Shown: one piece after another, positions 10,149 through 20,508 of the stretch
Layout: every line of letters begins with the position of its first letter
Position numbering within the stretch: position 1 is the stretch's first letter
Assembly (NCBI GenBank): GCA_015178975.1
Contig: WHVD01000091.1
Span: 248,001-312,000 of the forward strand
Reading direction: 5' to 3'
DNA: 64,000 nucleotides
Origin: Hysterangium stoloniferum
Lineage: Eukaryota; Basidiomycota; Agaricomycetes; Hysterangiales; Hysterangiaceae
Notes under the pieces: generated by a model
Database searches by the model: none
Told to the model about the DNA's origin: nothing
What the model saw: only the letters and a program-made list of their open reading frames with translations
Position numbers and translations under genes: made by a program

Positions 10149-11280
10149 TTTGTGACACTTTGTGACTTTTTGCAATACTTTGCGACTTTTTACACTTTGC
10201 GACTTTGTGTGACACTTTGTGACACTGCGCGACTTTTTGCGACACTGCAAGACTTTTTGCGACACTTTGTGACTTTGTGTGACACTTTGCGACACTTTGC
10301 GACTTTTTACACTTTGCGACTTTGTGTGACACTTTGTGACACTGCGCGACTTTTTGCGACACTGCAAGACTTTTTGCGACACTTTGTGACTTTGTGTGAC
10401 ACTTTGCGACACTTTGCGACTTTTTGTGACACTTTGCGACTTTGTGTGACACTTTGCGACTTTGTGTGACACTTTGCGACTTTGTGTGACACTTTGCGAC
10501 TTTGTGTGACACTTTGCGACTTTGTGTGACACTTTGCGACTTTTTGTGACACTTTGCGACTTTGTGTGACACATTGTGACACGTGTGACTTTTTGCGACA
10601 CTTTGTGACTTTGTGTGACACTTTGCGACACTTTGCGACTTCTTGTGACACTTTGCGACTTTGTGTGACACTTTGCGACTTTGTGTGACACTTTGCGACT
10701 TTGTGTGACACTTTGCGACTTTGTGTGACACTTTGCGACTTTTTGTGACACTTTGCGACTTTGTGTGACACTGCGCGACTTTTTGCGACACTGCGAGACT
10801 TTTTGCGACACTTTGTGACTTTGTGTGACACTTTGTGACTTTGTGTGACACTTTGTGACACTTTGCGACTTTTTGTGACACTTTGTGACTTTGTGTGACA
10901 CTTTGCGACTTTTTGTGACTTTGCGACTTTGTGTGACACTTTGCGACACTGCGTGACTTTTTGCGACACTGTGTGACTTTGTGTGACACTTTGCGACACT
11001 TTGCGACTTTTTGTGACACTTTGCGACTTTGTGTGACACTTTGTGACACTTTGCGACTTTTTGTGACACTTTGCGACTTTGTGTGACACTTTGTGACATG
11101 TTGTGACACTTTGTGACATGTTGTGACATGTTGTGACACTCTGACACTGCACAACACTTTGCAACTTTATGTGACACTGTGCGACACTTTGCGACTTTGT
11201 GTGACACTGCGACTTTTTTTGCAACTTGGTGTCACACTAGTGTCACACCAAGTTGCAAAGTGTCGCAAAAAGTCGCAAAG
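10149..11280. repeat. Left subterminal array
   Basis: Degenerate array built from a roughly 20-bp word GTGACACTTTGCGACTTTGT and 18-bp variants with GCGACTTTTT. Long open frames on the minus strand here (SQSVTKSRKVSQ-like) are by-products of the repeat. The array turns round at a palindrome at 11221-11256. Confidence 0.9.
11221..11256. repeat. Palindromic turning point of the array
   Basis: 12-bp arms GCAACTTGGTGT and ACACCAAGTTGC around a 12-nt centre. To its left the motif reads GTGACACTTTGCGAC; to its right it reads in reverse complement. Confidence 0.85.
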
Positions 11281-12519
11281 TATCAAAGTTTCCGCTTCCG
11301 CTTCCTCTCCCCACCCGCATCACTCCCCATAACACTCCCCCTCTTCTCACTCGCACCCGCCGAGGTGAGTCCAATCCCGAGCTGCGGTGTCCCCAGGCCC
11401 ATGTTCAGCGTGCCCCCGCCACTGCCCGCATTGCTATTCCGCCCACTGTTCCTGCCGCCTCCACCCGGACCACCCACGCCGCCACCAGACGCACCCCGCG
11501 GGATGCCAGACAGATAGTCCAGCCACGACCCGCCGTCTTCTCAGCAAGGCATTGTACGGGCTCCAGTCTTGCCCTGGTCCACCACCGCTGCCGCCGCCGC
11601 CACCACCACCTGACCCCCCTCCTGCAGACCCGGGCTGTACACCCGGCCCACCGCCACCACCATGCACAGGCCAGGCCATCTCCAGCATACCAGCCCCTGC
11701 GCCAGCTGTTACGACCGGACAAATCCTGCCGGACTCCGGGCACTAACTCGTACGCCCCCACGCGCTACAAGCACCAATTGTCTGTTTATAGGATTTCCCG
11801 CCCGGACTCCGTTACATCAAGACTCGTTACGTTCGACCTCATTAAGACACATATCAGTCACCGGACTTCCCCCAGACCCCGTCTCTGTCTATGTCCGTCT
11901 TCGTCCCACGCATCAGTCACCGGACCCCCTTAGAATCCCGTCACCGCTCTAATTGAGCCCCGTTCCCGTTTTAGTCAAATGACCTGTCACGATTTAGGAC
12001 TCCGCTCCCACTCCGTTTCCCGTTATGGGTTATGCTTTGTCACGATTCGGACTCCGCTCCGTTCCGTCCCGTTCCTAACACCAATTTGGTGTTTACTATT
12101 CCCGTTTTATGTTTTGCTCGTTTCATCTCATTATTACTGGATTCGGTATGTCATGCATTCCACGGTCTATATAAACTGGCAGATGTTGTACATACAATCC
12201 AGTCAGAAAATTAGCTTAGATTCCCCCCAGTAATCTAATACATTTTCCTCTCTAAAACCCTACTCTTATCAGACCGCTTGCACTAGTCGGAGCCCATGGG
12301 CTCCGGCACATCTATTTCTCTCGACTATCTCGATTCATGACTCTCGACTCACGACCTACGACTCACGACCCACGAACCCCCGCCCGGACTCCCCGGGATT
12401 CCTGTCCGCCTGTCTGAAATTGGACAACACGACCTAGCGAGGGCGCAGCCTATAAGCTGAAGCCAAGTCCTACCGGATATTCCACGGGTTTCTCCAGAAA
12501 CCCGCCCTGTGTGTGTATC

Positions 12520-13843
12520 TGTGATGTATCAGCATCATATCATAATATCCTCTTAATTTTCTGTGGATTATTTAATATTCTTTCGAATTTATTGTATTTT
12601 TATTATATTTTTATTGTGAAATATAGGCTCTATTCCTTTTAACTGCGCATAATAATAGCATATATGAACTCATATTATGCTATTATATCTTAGTTAATTT
12701 ATTATAATTTTTAACTAATTATTTATATTTTATTTACTTAGTTATTACCTTTCGGCACCTTGTGCAGCCTAGTTTGCGCATTTTTGGAGTCATGTGACTT
12801 ATTACATAAGCCTCCAGTGTCGGGATGTCACAAAGGTCACGAATGTGACCACCCGAGTCACACAAGTCACGAATGTGACTACCCGAGTCACACAAGTCAC
12901 GAACGTGACTACCCGAGTCATTATTAGGTTCCGCCGACTCGTCGTTTGCTCCCGTCCCGGGACTGCTGCCTTGAACCTTCATGTTCAAGCAAGAGGTTAG
13001 AACCCTTGTCTCAGAGAAGGGAATCACATGTTAAACAAAGGGTAAATAATGAGTAGAATATGAGGTCATTATGATCTCACTAATGACCTCATAAACTAAA
13101 TAGTTAGCTAATCATTGAGTTATCAAAATGTATATAGGAGGGCTAAGTTTCCAATAAAATAATCTTATCACACACACATTTTACAGTACAGCACAGAAGC
13201 TTACCTCATCATCCTAAGGACAATAATAGCCTTAGTCTGATACACTAACTGCAAGCACCTACACTTGCAGCATCTTGAATCTTTGTCAGCAACTCTTGGA
13301 CTTAGCTAATCATCTAAGTTCCCCAGCCTCACAGCTACCCTTTAGGCTTATTAATTAGATAATAAACCTAATAAGTATCTAAGTATCCTTACTGAAATCC
13401 CTGCCAATACTAGATTATTCAAGGCCCAGCCCTAAGTTTATTGAATTAATCAAGTACAAGCACTCAGATAATCCAATACAATTTATTTTCTCTATTAATA
13501 AATTATTTAACACCTTGTTAAATAACTATTAATAGTTACAAATAAGCATACAAGAATCCGAAGCTCTTATATCAAGTCTCTGCCAAGTTACTGCGCATAT
13601 ATTCAGCTTCCAGCCCCTATTCTCAAGGAATAGTTCTTGTATTTGCTAAAAGAGTCATACACAGTTCTATTGAACCTTTCAATAATCAAAATAAGCATTG
13701 ATTTGAGTTGTTTAAGCTTCATAGCGCAGCTCATTAATCTATCAGTATTTAAATTACTGGACCTTTGCTTGTTTTATTGTTGAAGCTCTGTGACACTATA
13801 GCATCTATTGAGCTATCTAAGAGAATCCCCTGAATACATTACA
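12520..13843 (+). repeat. LTR-E-like insertion inside LTR-B
   Basis: A 1324-bp unit starting TGTGATGTATCAGC and ending ATACATTACA, flanked by perfect GTATC duplications (12515-12519 and 13844-13848). Its end matches the 2-kb LTR-E at 7048-9088. It also carries a GTCAC-rich tandem repeat at the comparable place. Confidence 0.85.
12836..12921 (+). repeat. 30-bp tandem repeat, about three copies
   Basis: GTCACGAATGTGACTACCCG followed by AGTCACACAA, three copies. Each contains the inverted pair GTCAC/GTGAC. Confidence 0.85.
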
Positions 13844-13934
13844 GTATCCTAACACCAGCACTCTGCCCTGCACCTCCAGCGGCACTACCCCCCGCGCTCG
13901 CTGCGCCCGCCGCCAGGAGCGACGCAAATGGATT

Positions 13935-14930
13935 GTGGCTGTGGTGGTACGCGTTCTGGGGGTGGTGCACATGCGTGTGCTGCGGCGGCATGGGAAAGAG
14001 ATGCAGTTTGTACGGCACGTGGACGTGCAGCTGGGCGTGCGGGTATCCGGTTGCGTAGCCTCCTCCCCCTCCTCCCCCTCCTCCCCCTCCTCCCCTCCTC
14101 CCCCTCCTCCCCCTCCTCCTCCTCTACCACCGCCGCCACCAGGGCCACCAGGGCCACCAGGGCCTCCTGCCGACACGGGTGTCGACGCAGTGCTGTGTCT
14201 TCTGAAGCTCTGTCCGCCACCGCCTCCGCCGCCTGTCCCCGGCCCTCCCCCTGCTGCGCTGGGGTTGTTATACCCCCCCGGGGACGTTGTCCCGCCCGGG
14301 GCCTACTACTCCAGCAGCCACCACTACGCAGATGCCGTGCCCGCGCTGAACGGACCCGCCATCTACGAGGACCCTGACAACCACTTCCCCCCCGCCACGA
14401 CATGGCACCCCGCCTTCCCGCCCTCCGCGAAGCTCGAGAGCCCCACCTTCCCCAAGCTGGGGCACACGCACGGCGGCCACAGCCCGCACGGCCATGGACA
14501 GGGGCACGGGCCACACGGTGGCAGCAGCGGTGGTGGTGGTGGACACGGACACGGGCACGGGCAGTGGGGGCGGCAGCGGCAGAGAGGGGAGGGCGGCGCG
14601 CCGGGGTTTGGGAGGCTGACGGCGCCGGTTTTCCCCCAGGGCCCTGGGGGCTCACCGACCATGTCGAGCTCGAGCACCACCACGACGAGCTGGAGTGGTG
14701 CGGCGGGGGGTGGATCGGGGGCGGGGCCGGGCTGTTTCTCGCACGCACGCGGGGAGGCATACGACTCCCACCACACGTCGTATACCGGCTCACATCACCT
14801 GTACACGTCGACGATGCGCCAGTCGTACCAGCACTTGTCGGGCCTGGGGACCACGCTTGCGCTGTTCCCCACAAATGTGCAGCATGGCAGTCTGTGGAGC
14901 AGTATGCGGATGATGAAAATGGAGATATGA
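13935..14930 (+). CDS. Pro/His/Gly-rich gene fragment inside the CACTA-like element
   Basis: An uninterrupted plus-strand frame closing at a TGA at 14928. From about 14110 on it looks genuinely coded: a poly-Pro tract, then low-complexity but specific words such as GAYYSSSHHYADAVPALNG, PAIYEDPDNHFPPATTWHP, a GHGHGHG stretch and a Ser/Thr run, with a C-terminus LFPTNVQHGSLWSSMRMMKMEI (given here in part: SLWSSMRMMKMEI). The first 60 codons overlap the minus-strand fragment and are probably not original. The real N-terminus is missing. It resembles the disordered tail of a regulatory protein, but I do not recognise the family. GC content far above the surroundings points to a captured host fragment. 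Confidence 0.4.
   Translation: MAVVVRVLGVVHMRVLRRHGKEMQFVRHVDVQLGVRVSGCVASSPSSPSSPSSPPPPPPPPPPLPPPPPGPPGPPGPPADTGVDAVLCLLKLCPPPPPPPVPGPPPAALGLLYPPGDVVPPGAYYSSSHHYADAVPALNGPAIYEDPDNHFPPATTWHPAFPPSAKLESPTFPKLGHTHGGHSPHGHGQGHGPHGGSSGGGGGHGHGHGQWGRQRQRGEGGAPGFGRLTAPVFPQGPGGSPTMSSSSTTTTSWSGAAGGGSGAGPGCFSHARGEAYDSHHTSYTGSHHLYTSTMRQSYQHLSGLGTTLALFPTNVQHGSLWSSMRMMKMEI
14056..14130. repeat. CCT/CCC-rich microsatellite
   Basis: Imperfect (CCTCCTCCC)n run encoding poly-Pro on one strand and poly-Gly/Glu on the other. Confidence 0.85.
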
Positions 14931-15556
14931 ATGGGATCGTTTCACCATCGTCTCCTCTGGCCAGCTCCCTTTTGTTATTTCTCCCCCCACTTCTATTCCT
15001 GTCCTCTCTACCTACACTTCGACTTCGATTCCCCTTTTCTTGCTCACCATATTATATCGCATCATCATGCCCACACCACCTCTCCCCGCCTTGTCACCCC
15101 GCCCCGGCCAGCGCTGCGCCAGCTTTCAAGATTTGTCCAAGTAAAAGTATATTCTACCTAATATGTCCAATGTCTCGTTTATATCCTGTGCCTGATGATA
15201 CTGGTATTGATGTTAGAGTATGATGATTACAATTAGTATTATATCATACCTCGTATTGTGAATGTATGTTTCCGATCTGGTTCACACATGTGATTAGCTA
15301 TATTTAGTTTAGTGTTCCCTTAGTTCCGTCAAACCAAGTGCACAGACCATATATCTTAGTATATAGTTACATCCAGATGAGAGTAGGAACTCATCTGGAA
15401 ACCTAGCTATATCACCGGTTAACTTCTATCCGCTCAACTCTTAGTGGCATTCGCTCCAAGTGTTGAGAGTCATCGCACTGTGGTCCCCCAGGCTTGCAGA
15501 TCCGAACAATTGATACTCAACTACTTGTACCTATAGACCCACCCCAGCCTGCCTTG
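14931..15556. other. CACTA interior without supported genes
   Basis: Pyrimidine-rich stretch to about 15130, possibly the 3' UTR of the captured fragment. Sequence of average composition follows with no frame worth calling. Confidence 0.3.
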
Positions 15557-15690
15557 TCGCAAAATGCTTTGTGACTTTATGTGACACAATTTCCGACTTT
15601 GTGGGATGTCACAAAAAGTGTCACAAAGTCGTAGTCGCAAATTGTCGCAAATTGTCACACAAAGTCACAAAGTGTCACAAAAAGTATTAT
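15557..15690. repeat. Isolated block of the CACTA subterminal motif
   Basis: Short run of GTCGCAAAATG, TGTGACAC and GTCACAAAGTG motifs in both orientations, separated from the main right array by about 190 bp of unrelated AT-rich sequence. Confidence 0.7.
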
Positions 15691-15884
15691 GAATCAAAAC
15701 CCTATTACATTATACCTATTATATCTCAGTCGACAGGTAGATAGGAATTGACTGAGGTAGCTCTTGGTACTTTAAGTGTATTTATATGTCTCCGGATGAT
15801 ACCCATAAATCACATGCTTCTCACTGACTCCCAATTGTATTACATCTTAGAGCATGCATAAGCCCTCATTTCACAACAAAAAGT

Positions 15885-16438
15885 CGCAAAGTGTAACACA
15901 AAGTTGCAAAGTGTCGCAAAAAGTCGCAAAGTGTCACAAAAAGTCGCAAAGTGTCACACAAAGTCACAAAGTGTCGCAAAAAGTCGTGCAGTGTCGCAAA
16001 AAGTCGCAAAGTGTCACACAAAGTCACAAAGTGTTGCAAAAGTCGCAAAGTGTCACACAAAGTCGCAAAGTGCCACAAAAAGTCGCGTAGTGTTGCAAAG
16101 TGTCACAAAGTCGTGTAGTGTCGCAAAAAGTCGCAGAGTGTCACACAAAGTCGCAAAGTGTCACACAAAGTCGCAAAGTGTCACACAAAGTCGCAAAGTG
16201 TCACAAAGTTGCAAAGTGTCGCAAAAAGTCGCAGAGTGTCACGTCACACAAAGTCACAAAGTGTCGCAAAAAGTCTTGCAGTGTTGCAAAAAGTTGTGCA
16301 GTGTCGCAAAGTGTCACACAAAGTCGCAAAGTGTCACACAAAGTCGCAAAGTGTCACACAAAGTCGCAAAGTGTCACAAAGTCGCAAAGTGTCACAAAAA
16401 GTCGCAAAGTATTGCAAAAAGTCTCAAAGTGTCACAAA
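15885..16438. repeat. Right subterminal array
   Basis: Reverse-complement counterpart of the left array (GTCGCAAAGTGTCACACAAA-type units), shorter than the left one. It joins the right terminal inverted repeat at 16439. Confidence 0.9.
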
Positions 16439-16912
16439 AACTCACATCATTAAATTTTAAATTTCATTATGGTTTTCCCCTTGACAAAACTTTAAGAAAA
16501 CTTTGTCTTCTCACAAGATTTTTTCAGACAGGAAATCACAGTTTTCACTCAATTCCCTGAGGGGCAAAATTGAGTAGAAATATGTAGTTTTTAATTAATT
16601 TCTCTAGGCACATTATTACAGTTTTCATAGGATTATGTTGGGTGGAAAAACCCTAACAAAATACAGGGTTTTTTAAGAGTTTTCTCATTCATAAAATCCA
16701 TAAAAAATAGGCTATTTCTAACAATGTTTCCTTACAATTTCCTGATGCAGATTTTTAGGATTTTCAGATACAATTTTTGGCCTCAGAAAAACTTGCTAAT
16801 ACTCAAAATTTTCAAACAGTTTTTGTGTTCAAAAAATGCTTAGAAAATTTGGCCAAATAGCAAGATTTTCTGAAGGTTTTCCAACTCCAAAAATCTTGGG
16901 GTGTCTCCAGTG
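16439..16912 (-). repeat. Right terminal inverted repeat of the CACTA-like element
   Basis: 474 bp, reverse complement of 9675-10148 with only scattered differences, ending CTCCAGTG before the ATA duplication. Confidence 0.9.
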
Positions 16913-16915
16913 ATA

Positions 16916-16955
16916 GCCTGTCTGCCTACAGGACATCTACTATGGAGGGTGTTTA
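16916..16955 (+). repeat. Repeat D, copy 1, third part
   Basis: GCCTGTCTGCCTACAGGACA continues the repeat after the CACTA insertion, matching 27124-27155. Similarity is lost soon after CTACTATGG. Confidence 0.7.
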
Positions 16956-18049
16956 TAATTACTATAATCTCAAATATTTACTAATAAAAGTCTTATTTTT
17001 ACAAAACTCCATTTTTAAATAGTGATATCTATTCTGAAACAATTATATCATCAAAAAACAACCATTAGAAATAGTTCTCCATATTACATCTTATACAACC
17101 CATAGTTATTTAACAAATTCCATTGTATATAATTTCCTTCCTTTTACAGATGCCTACTAATACTTTTATTAGTACTTTGTTTTTTAAAAGTTGTAATGTA
17201 GTTATTTCCATGTAAAATATGTAAAATATTATTGGAAATTTTTCATACCACAGCTGTCTTTATTAAGTAAAACCCCTTATATATTCTGGGTATGTTGAAT
17301 CAAGTAGAAATCTGTTCAGATTGACAGATCCATTCCAAAGTAATACATATGTATTTAGAGGTGCCAATGATATACATATGCATGGAATGGACTATCTAAA
17401 GGTATCTATTTTTTAAAAGTATTAGTGTTTCAAACTACTAATTTTTTTTATTGTCTACTTGTGTCTGGAAAGATTTTTTAGTTTGTAATGTATGAGAGAG
17501 TTTAAAACTTTCAAAAAGTTTTAAAAACCAAATTATGTTTGAATCACATCCCAGATGTTTAAATGACATTTAGAGTATATTAAAATTTGGTATATTTAAT
17601 AGTTTTCAGATATCCTCCTAGTGCCGAGTGCCATACAATCCCTGGCATGCCGGGAGTAGTTTTGGCTCTCAACATCCAGCTGAGCGTACAGAAGTGTCTT
17701 GTGCCTTTCTTTCCTTCCTACTGCAACAACTCTGTTGTTACATTCCAAGGATCACCACTCTTTACCTATTATCATTCTTTTAGTCACTTATATCTGTTTT
17801 ATTTTATCCCACAACATGACCTCTGGAGTAGTACCACAAGGGGTATTTGCACACTTGGGTATCAACCTAAGTGAGGGTAGGCATCCAGCTCACACAGATG
17901 CAGCACCAGAAGATGTACCTTCCAGGCACAGAAACGCTGTCAGTTCCACCAGGAGATGTGGTTGCTGACAACATGAATTCTGGGCTGCCTGGCCATTCCT
18001 CTGCTTCGGAGATTGAAATTTTGGATGCACAAATAGCATGGTTAATGGC
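16956..18049. other. AT-rich tract, then possible start of a DIRS open frame
   Basis: 16956-17590 is AT-rich with no gene. An ATG at 17816 opens a short frame (MTSGVVPQGVFAHLGINL) followed by a possible GTGAGG donor and CACACAG acceptor. Downstream a frame with a polar helix-like stretch (SEIEILDAQIAWLMAHRHLL) runs towards the RT. This could be the first ORF of the DIRS element, but the joins are uncertain. Confidence 0.3.
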
Positions 18050-19445
18050 ACACAGGCATTTGCTAGTGATTTCCCAACAGAATGGGGCACATTTGTAGAG
18101 GTGGCAGCATTAATTCTAGCATTACCAGAAGGTTTGGTGGCGGCAACCTTCGACATTGCTGCAGCATACCGAATAACCCCATAAGGCCAGACCAGCAGAA
18201 TGTCTGTTGCATTTACTGGGATGGCTTGGTGTACATCAATCGGGCAGTCGCATTTGGTTTGGCCTCAAGTGCCGGGATATTTGGCGGCATAGCCAGATAT
18301 GCTTATAGCCTTATACCGGAAAGCGGGCTTTGGATGGCTGCTCAAATGGGTGGACGACTTCCTGGCGATTCGCTTACCAGGACGAGTATGGACAGAGAAC
18401 GATTTCATCGCCTTAACGGCACAGTTTGGTGTACCATGGAGCATGACCAAATCAAGACCTTTCTCCACAGTACAGAAATACATAGGTTTTATGTGGAATT
18501 TGGAAACCAAGACAGTATCACTCCCACAAGAGAAATTCAATGCAATGCTGGAGCTCATCAAGTGTTGGATGACGGACAGGAACAGATTCTCAGTGAACGA
18601 GGCAGAGAGCCTTCACGGGAAGCTAGTGCACATCGCTTTGATCTTTCCATGGATAAAGCCATTCCTTTGCTCCATCACATTCGATCTTCTTAGTGTGATC
18701 GGACAATATGGGTGTGGTTGCTATTTTGAACAAAGGCCATTCACGCAGCAAGGAAACGAACAGGATCCTCAAGGAAACGAACAGGATCCTCAAGGAAACG
18801 AACAGGATCCTCAAGGAAACGAACAGGATCCTCAAGGAAACGAACAGGATCCTCAAGGAAACGAACAGGATCCTCAAGGAAACGAACAGGATCCTCAAGG
18901 AAACGAACAGGATCCTCAAGGAAACGAACAGGATCCTCAAGGAAACGAACAGGATCCTCAAGGAAACGAACAGGATCCTCAAGGAAACGAACAGGATCCT
19001 CAAGGAAACGAACAGGATCCTCAAGGAAACGAACAGGATCCTCAAGGAAACGAACAGGATCCTCAAGGAAACGAACAGGATCCTCAAGGAAACGAACAGG
19101 ATCCTCAAGGAAACGAACAGGATCCTCAAGGAAACGAACAGGATCCTCAAGGAAACGAACAGGATCCTCAAGGAAACGAACAGGATCCTCAAGGAAACGA
19201 ACAGGATCCTCAAGGAAACGAACAGGATCCTCAAGGAAACGAACAGGATCCTCAAGGAAACGAACAGGTTATTAGCTGTGAATCGTTTGCAGCTGAAAGC
19301 CGAATACGTACCATCGAGGGAAAATATCGCAGACGCTCTCTCACGAGAACAAATTGCTGCCTTCCTCAAAGGCTTTCCATCAGCTCATACATGGGCCAAC
19401 CCAGATATCCCTGGACATTTGGTACACCGGATCCAGTTGTGGTAG
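18050..19445 (+). pseudogene. DIRS RT and RNase H with an in-frame repeat array
   Basis: RT: AATFDIAAAYRITP carries the first catalytic Asp (about 18150), with a frameshift shortly after. AVAFGLASSAGIFG follows, then LLKWVDDFLAIR with the catalytic double Asp (about 18340) and the thumb to about 18690. The N-terminal half of the RNase H (its first Asp region) is absent, and the frame shifts at about 18690. The rest reads MGVVAILNKGHSRS, then a 7-residue repeat KETNRIL encoded by the 21-bp array, then AEYVPSRENIADALSRE, the usual RNase H end of these elements. The array preserves this frame from end to end. Not functional because of frameshifts and the missing segment. Confidence 0.85.
18749..19268 (+). 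repeat. Perfect 21-bp tandem array, 24.8 copies
   Basis: Identical units of CAAGGAAACGAACAGGATCC plus T, 520 bp in all, no substitutions seen. Each unit contains GGATCC. Because 21 is divisible by three and no stop occurs, several frames on both strands stay open across it; only the KETNRIL frame is the RNase H frame. Confidence 0.97.
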
Positions 19446-20508
19446 CCCCAGTCAGAGTGCCACCTCCATTCACGGCATCATCGCAACCAATAGTGCCAAG
19501 TCAACTGCACCTGGCCCCATCAGTATTGAGACCACCATGCAAAGCCGGGGAAAGATTATTTAAGTGGAAAGGTATCAACGTACCACCACCAGTGACAGTG
19601 CGTCACCCAATATTACAGATGCTCGCATCTATAGCCTCTGAGGCATCACTACGAGATGGAAGTGGCTACGGATTGGGCCTGTGCAAGTTTCACATATTTT
19701 GCGACATATTTTCAGTGGCAGAAGTGGACAGGCTGCCGGCGTCCTTCCCAATATTACATTCCTTTGCCCTTTGGGCAGCAGCAGATCCATCATTGCTAGG
19801 GGAGGCACTGACGGCTGGAACAGCATTCAAGACAATTTCGATTAGTGTAACGTGGAAATTCCTAGCAGCGATTAGGGCATGGCACATAGCCCAAGGTTGG
19901 CCACCGCCATTATCAGAAGATGAGTGAACACAGATAGAGTGGTCATTGAGAGGACTGGGAAACTTACAGGGTAATACTCGGAAGAACCCCCCAAGACCAC
20001 CAGTGAAATTGAAGATGTTGTTTGCTCTGAGAATGTCCTTAGATTTGGATAACCCCTTTGACATGTGCGTTTGGGCTGCATCATCATGTGCATTTTGGGG
20101 GCTGATGAGATTTGGGAAGGTATCTGTCCAATCCAGGTCACATTTTAACGTTGACAAACACCTGAAGTGCAATGATGCCCTAATTAGTCGGGACAATGAT
20201 GGCAAACAGTATGCACGCCTGGACTTACCTTCAGCGAAAACTGCCAGAACTGGCACATCCCAATCAGTGTTTCTAACGGACCAACAAAGAGCTTGCCCAA
20301 TTGAGGTGCTCATCAACCTTTCGAGGATTGTACCAGCCGGACCCGACGATCCACTTTTTTGCTGGTGGGATGACAAAGGTGAGATACGACCATTAATAAA
20401 AAAAGCGGCACTATACAGAATAAATTCGATCCTCAATGCATGGGGATAGGGAACAACCTTTGGTCATTCATTTCATATTGGAGGAGCTTCCTTTTTCTTA
20501 GCACAGGG
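19420..20508 (+). pseudogene. DIRS tyrosine recombinase, truncated
   Basis: From about 19580 a helical core domain, then after a TGA at 19925 the catalytic domain continues in a shifted frame: CVWAASSCAFWGLMRFGKVS carries the first catalytic Arg (about 20110). After a TAG at 20447 the HxxR box reads GHSFHIGGASFFLAQGV, in which the expected Arg is His. The element is cut by LTR-G at 20509 before the catalytic Tyr. Stops, the Arg-to-His change and truncation make it inactive. Confidence 0.8.

Larger units (their letters stand above)
11707..13854 (+). repeat. LTR-B solo LTR, itself interrupted
   Basis: Starts TGTTACGACCGG at 11707 and ends CTAACA at 13854, flanked by the perfect duplication CCAGC (11702-11706 and 13855-13859). 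The LTR consists of 11707-12519 plus 13849-13854 (819 bp, agreeing with 820 bp for the copy at 23605). Between them sits a second TG...CA insertion. Confidence 0.88.
11283..14050 (-). pseudogene. Captured Gly/His-rich host-like gene fragment, split by an LTR
   Basis: GC-rich sequence with plausible minus-strand coding at both ends. From about 14050 to 13860 it is His-rich (words such as YPHAQLHVHVPYKLHLFP and HVHHPQNAYHH). From 11706 to 11283 it is Gly/Ser-rich with WSPYNAL, SWLDYLSGIPRGAS and NMGLGTPQLGIGLTSAGA, ending in a basic ERKRKRKL tail that looks like a nuclear localisation signal. The halves are separated by the LTR insertion at 11707-13854 and at least one frameshift lies near 11560. 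No catalytic domain recognised. Composition unlike the AT-rich element around it suggests capture of a host gene piece. Confidence 0.45.
9675..16912. mobile_element. CACTA-like (CMC) DNA transposon, non-autonomous, 7238 bp
   Basis: Begins CACTGGAGGCATCCCAAG and ends with the inverse (CTTGGGGTGTCTCCAGTG). It is flanked by ATA at 9672-9674 and 16913-16915, the 3-bp target duplication of the CACTA/En-Spm superfamily. The uninterrupted paralogue of the target (27113-27135) reads straight across the junction at the same length. Inside each terminal inverted repeat lies a long array of short repeats, matching the subterminal binding regions known in CACTA elements. No transposase is recognisable. 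The interior has GC-rich gene-like fragments and nested LTRs. Confidence 0.85.
18050..20508 (+). mobile_element. DIRS-type retrotransposon remnant
   Basis: RT, RNase H and a tyrosine recombinase occur in that order on one strand, the arrangement of DIRS-order elements, which use a recombinase instead of an integrase. The 5' end is unclear. The 3' end is cut off inside the recombinase by the LTR-G unit at 20509. Confidence 0.85.

Noticed and set aside
10027-11224. Long minus-strand frames of 305-376 codons (SQSVTKSRKVSQ repeats)
   Set aside because: They are by-products of the subterminal array, whose units lack stops in several frames; three overlapping frames are equally open.
18623-19369. 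Minus-strand FVSLRIL-repeat frame and plus-strand QGNEQDP frame
   Set aside because: Shadow frames of the 21-bp array; the RNase H motifs on both sides fix KETNRIL as the relevant frame.
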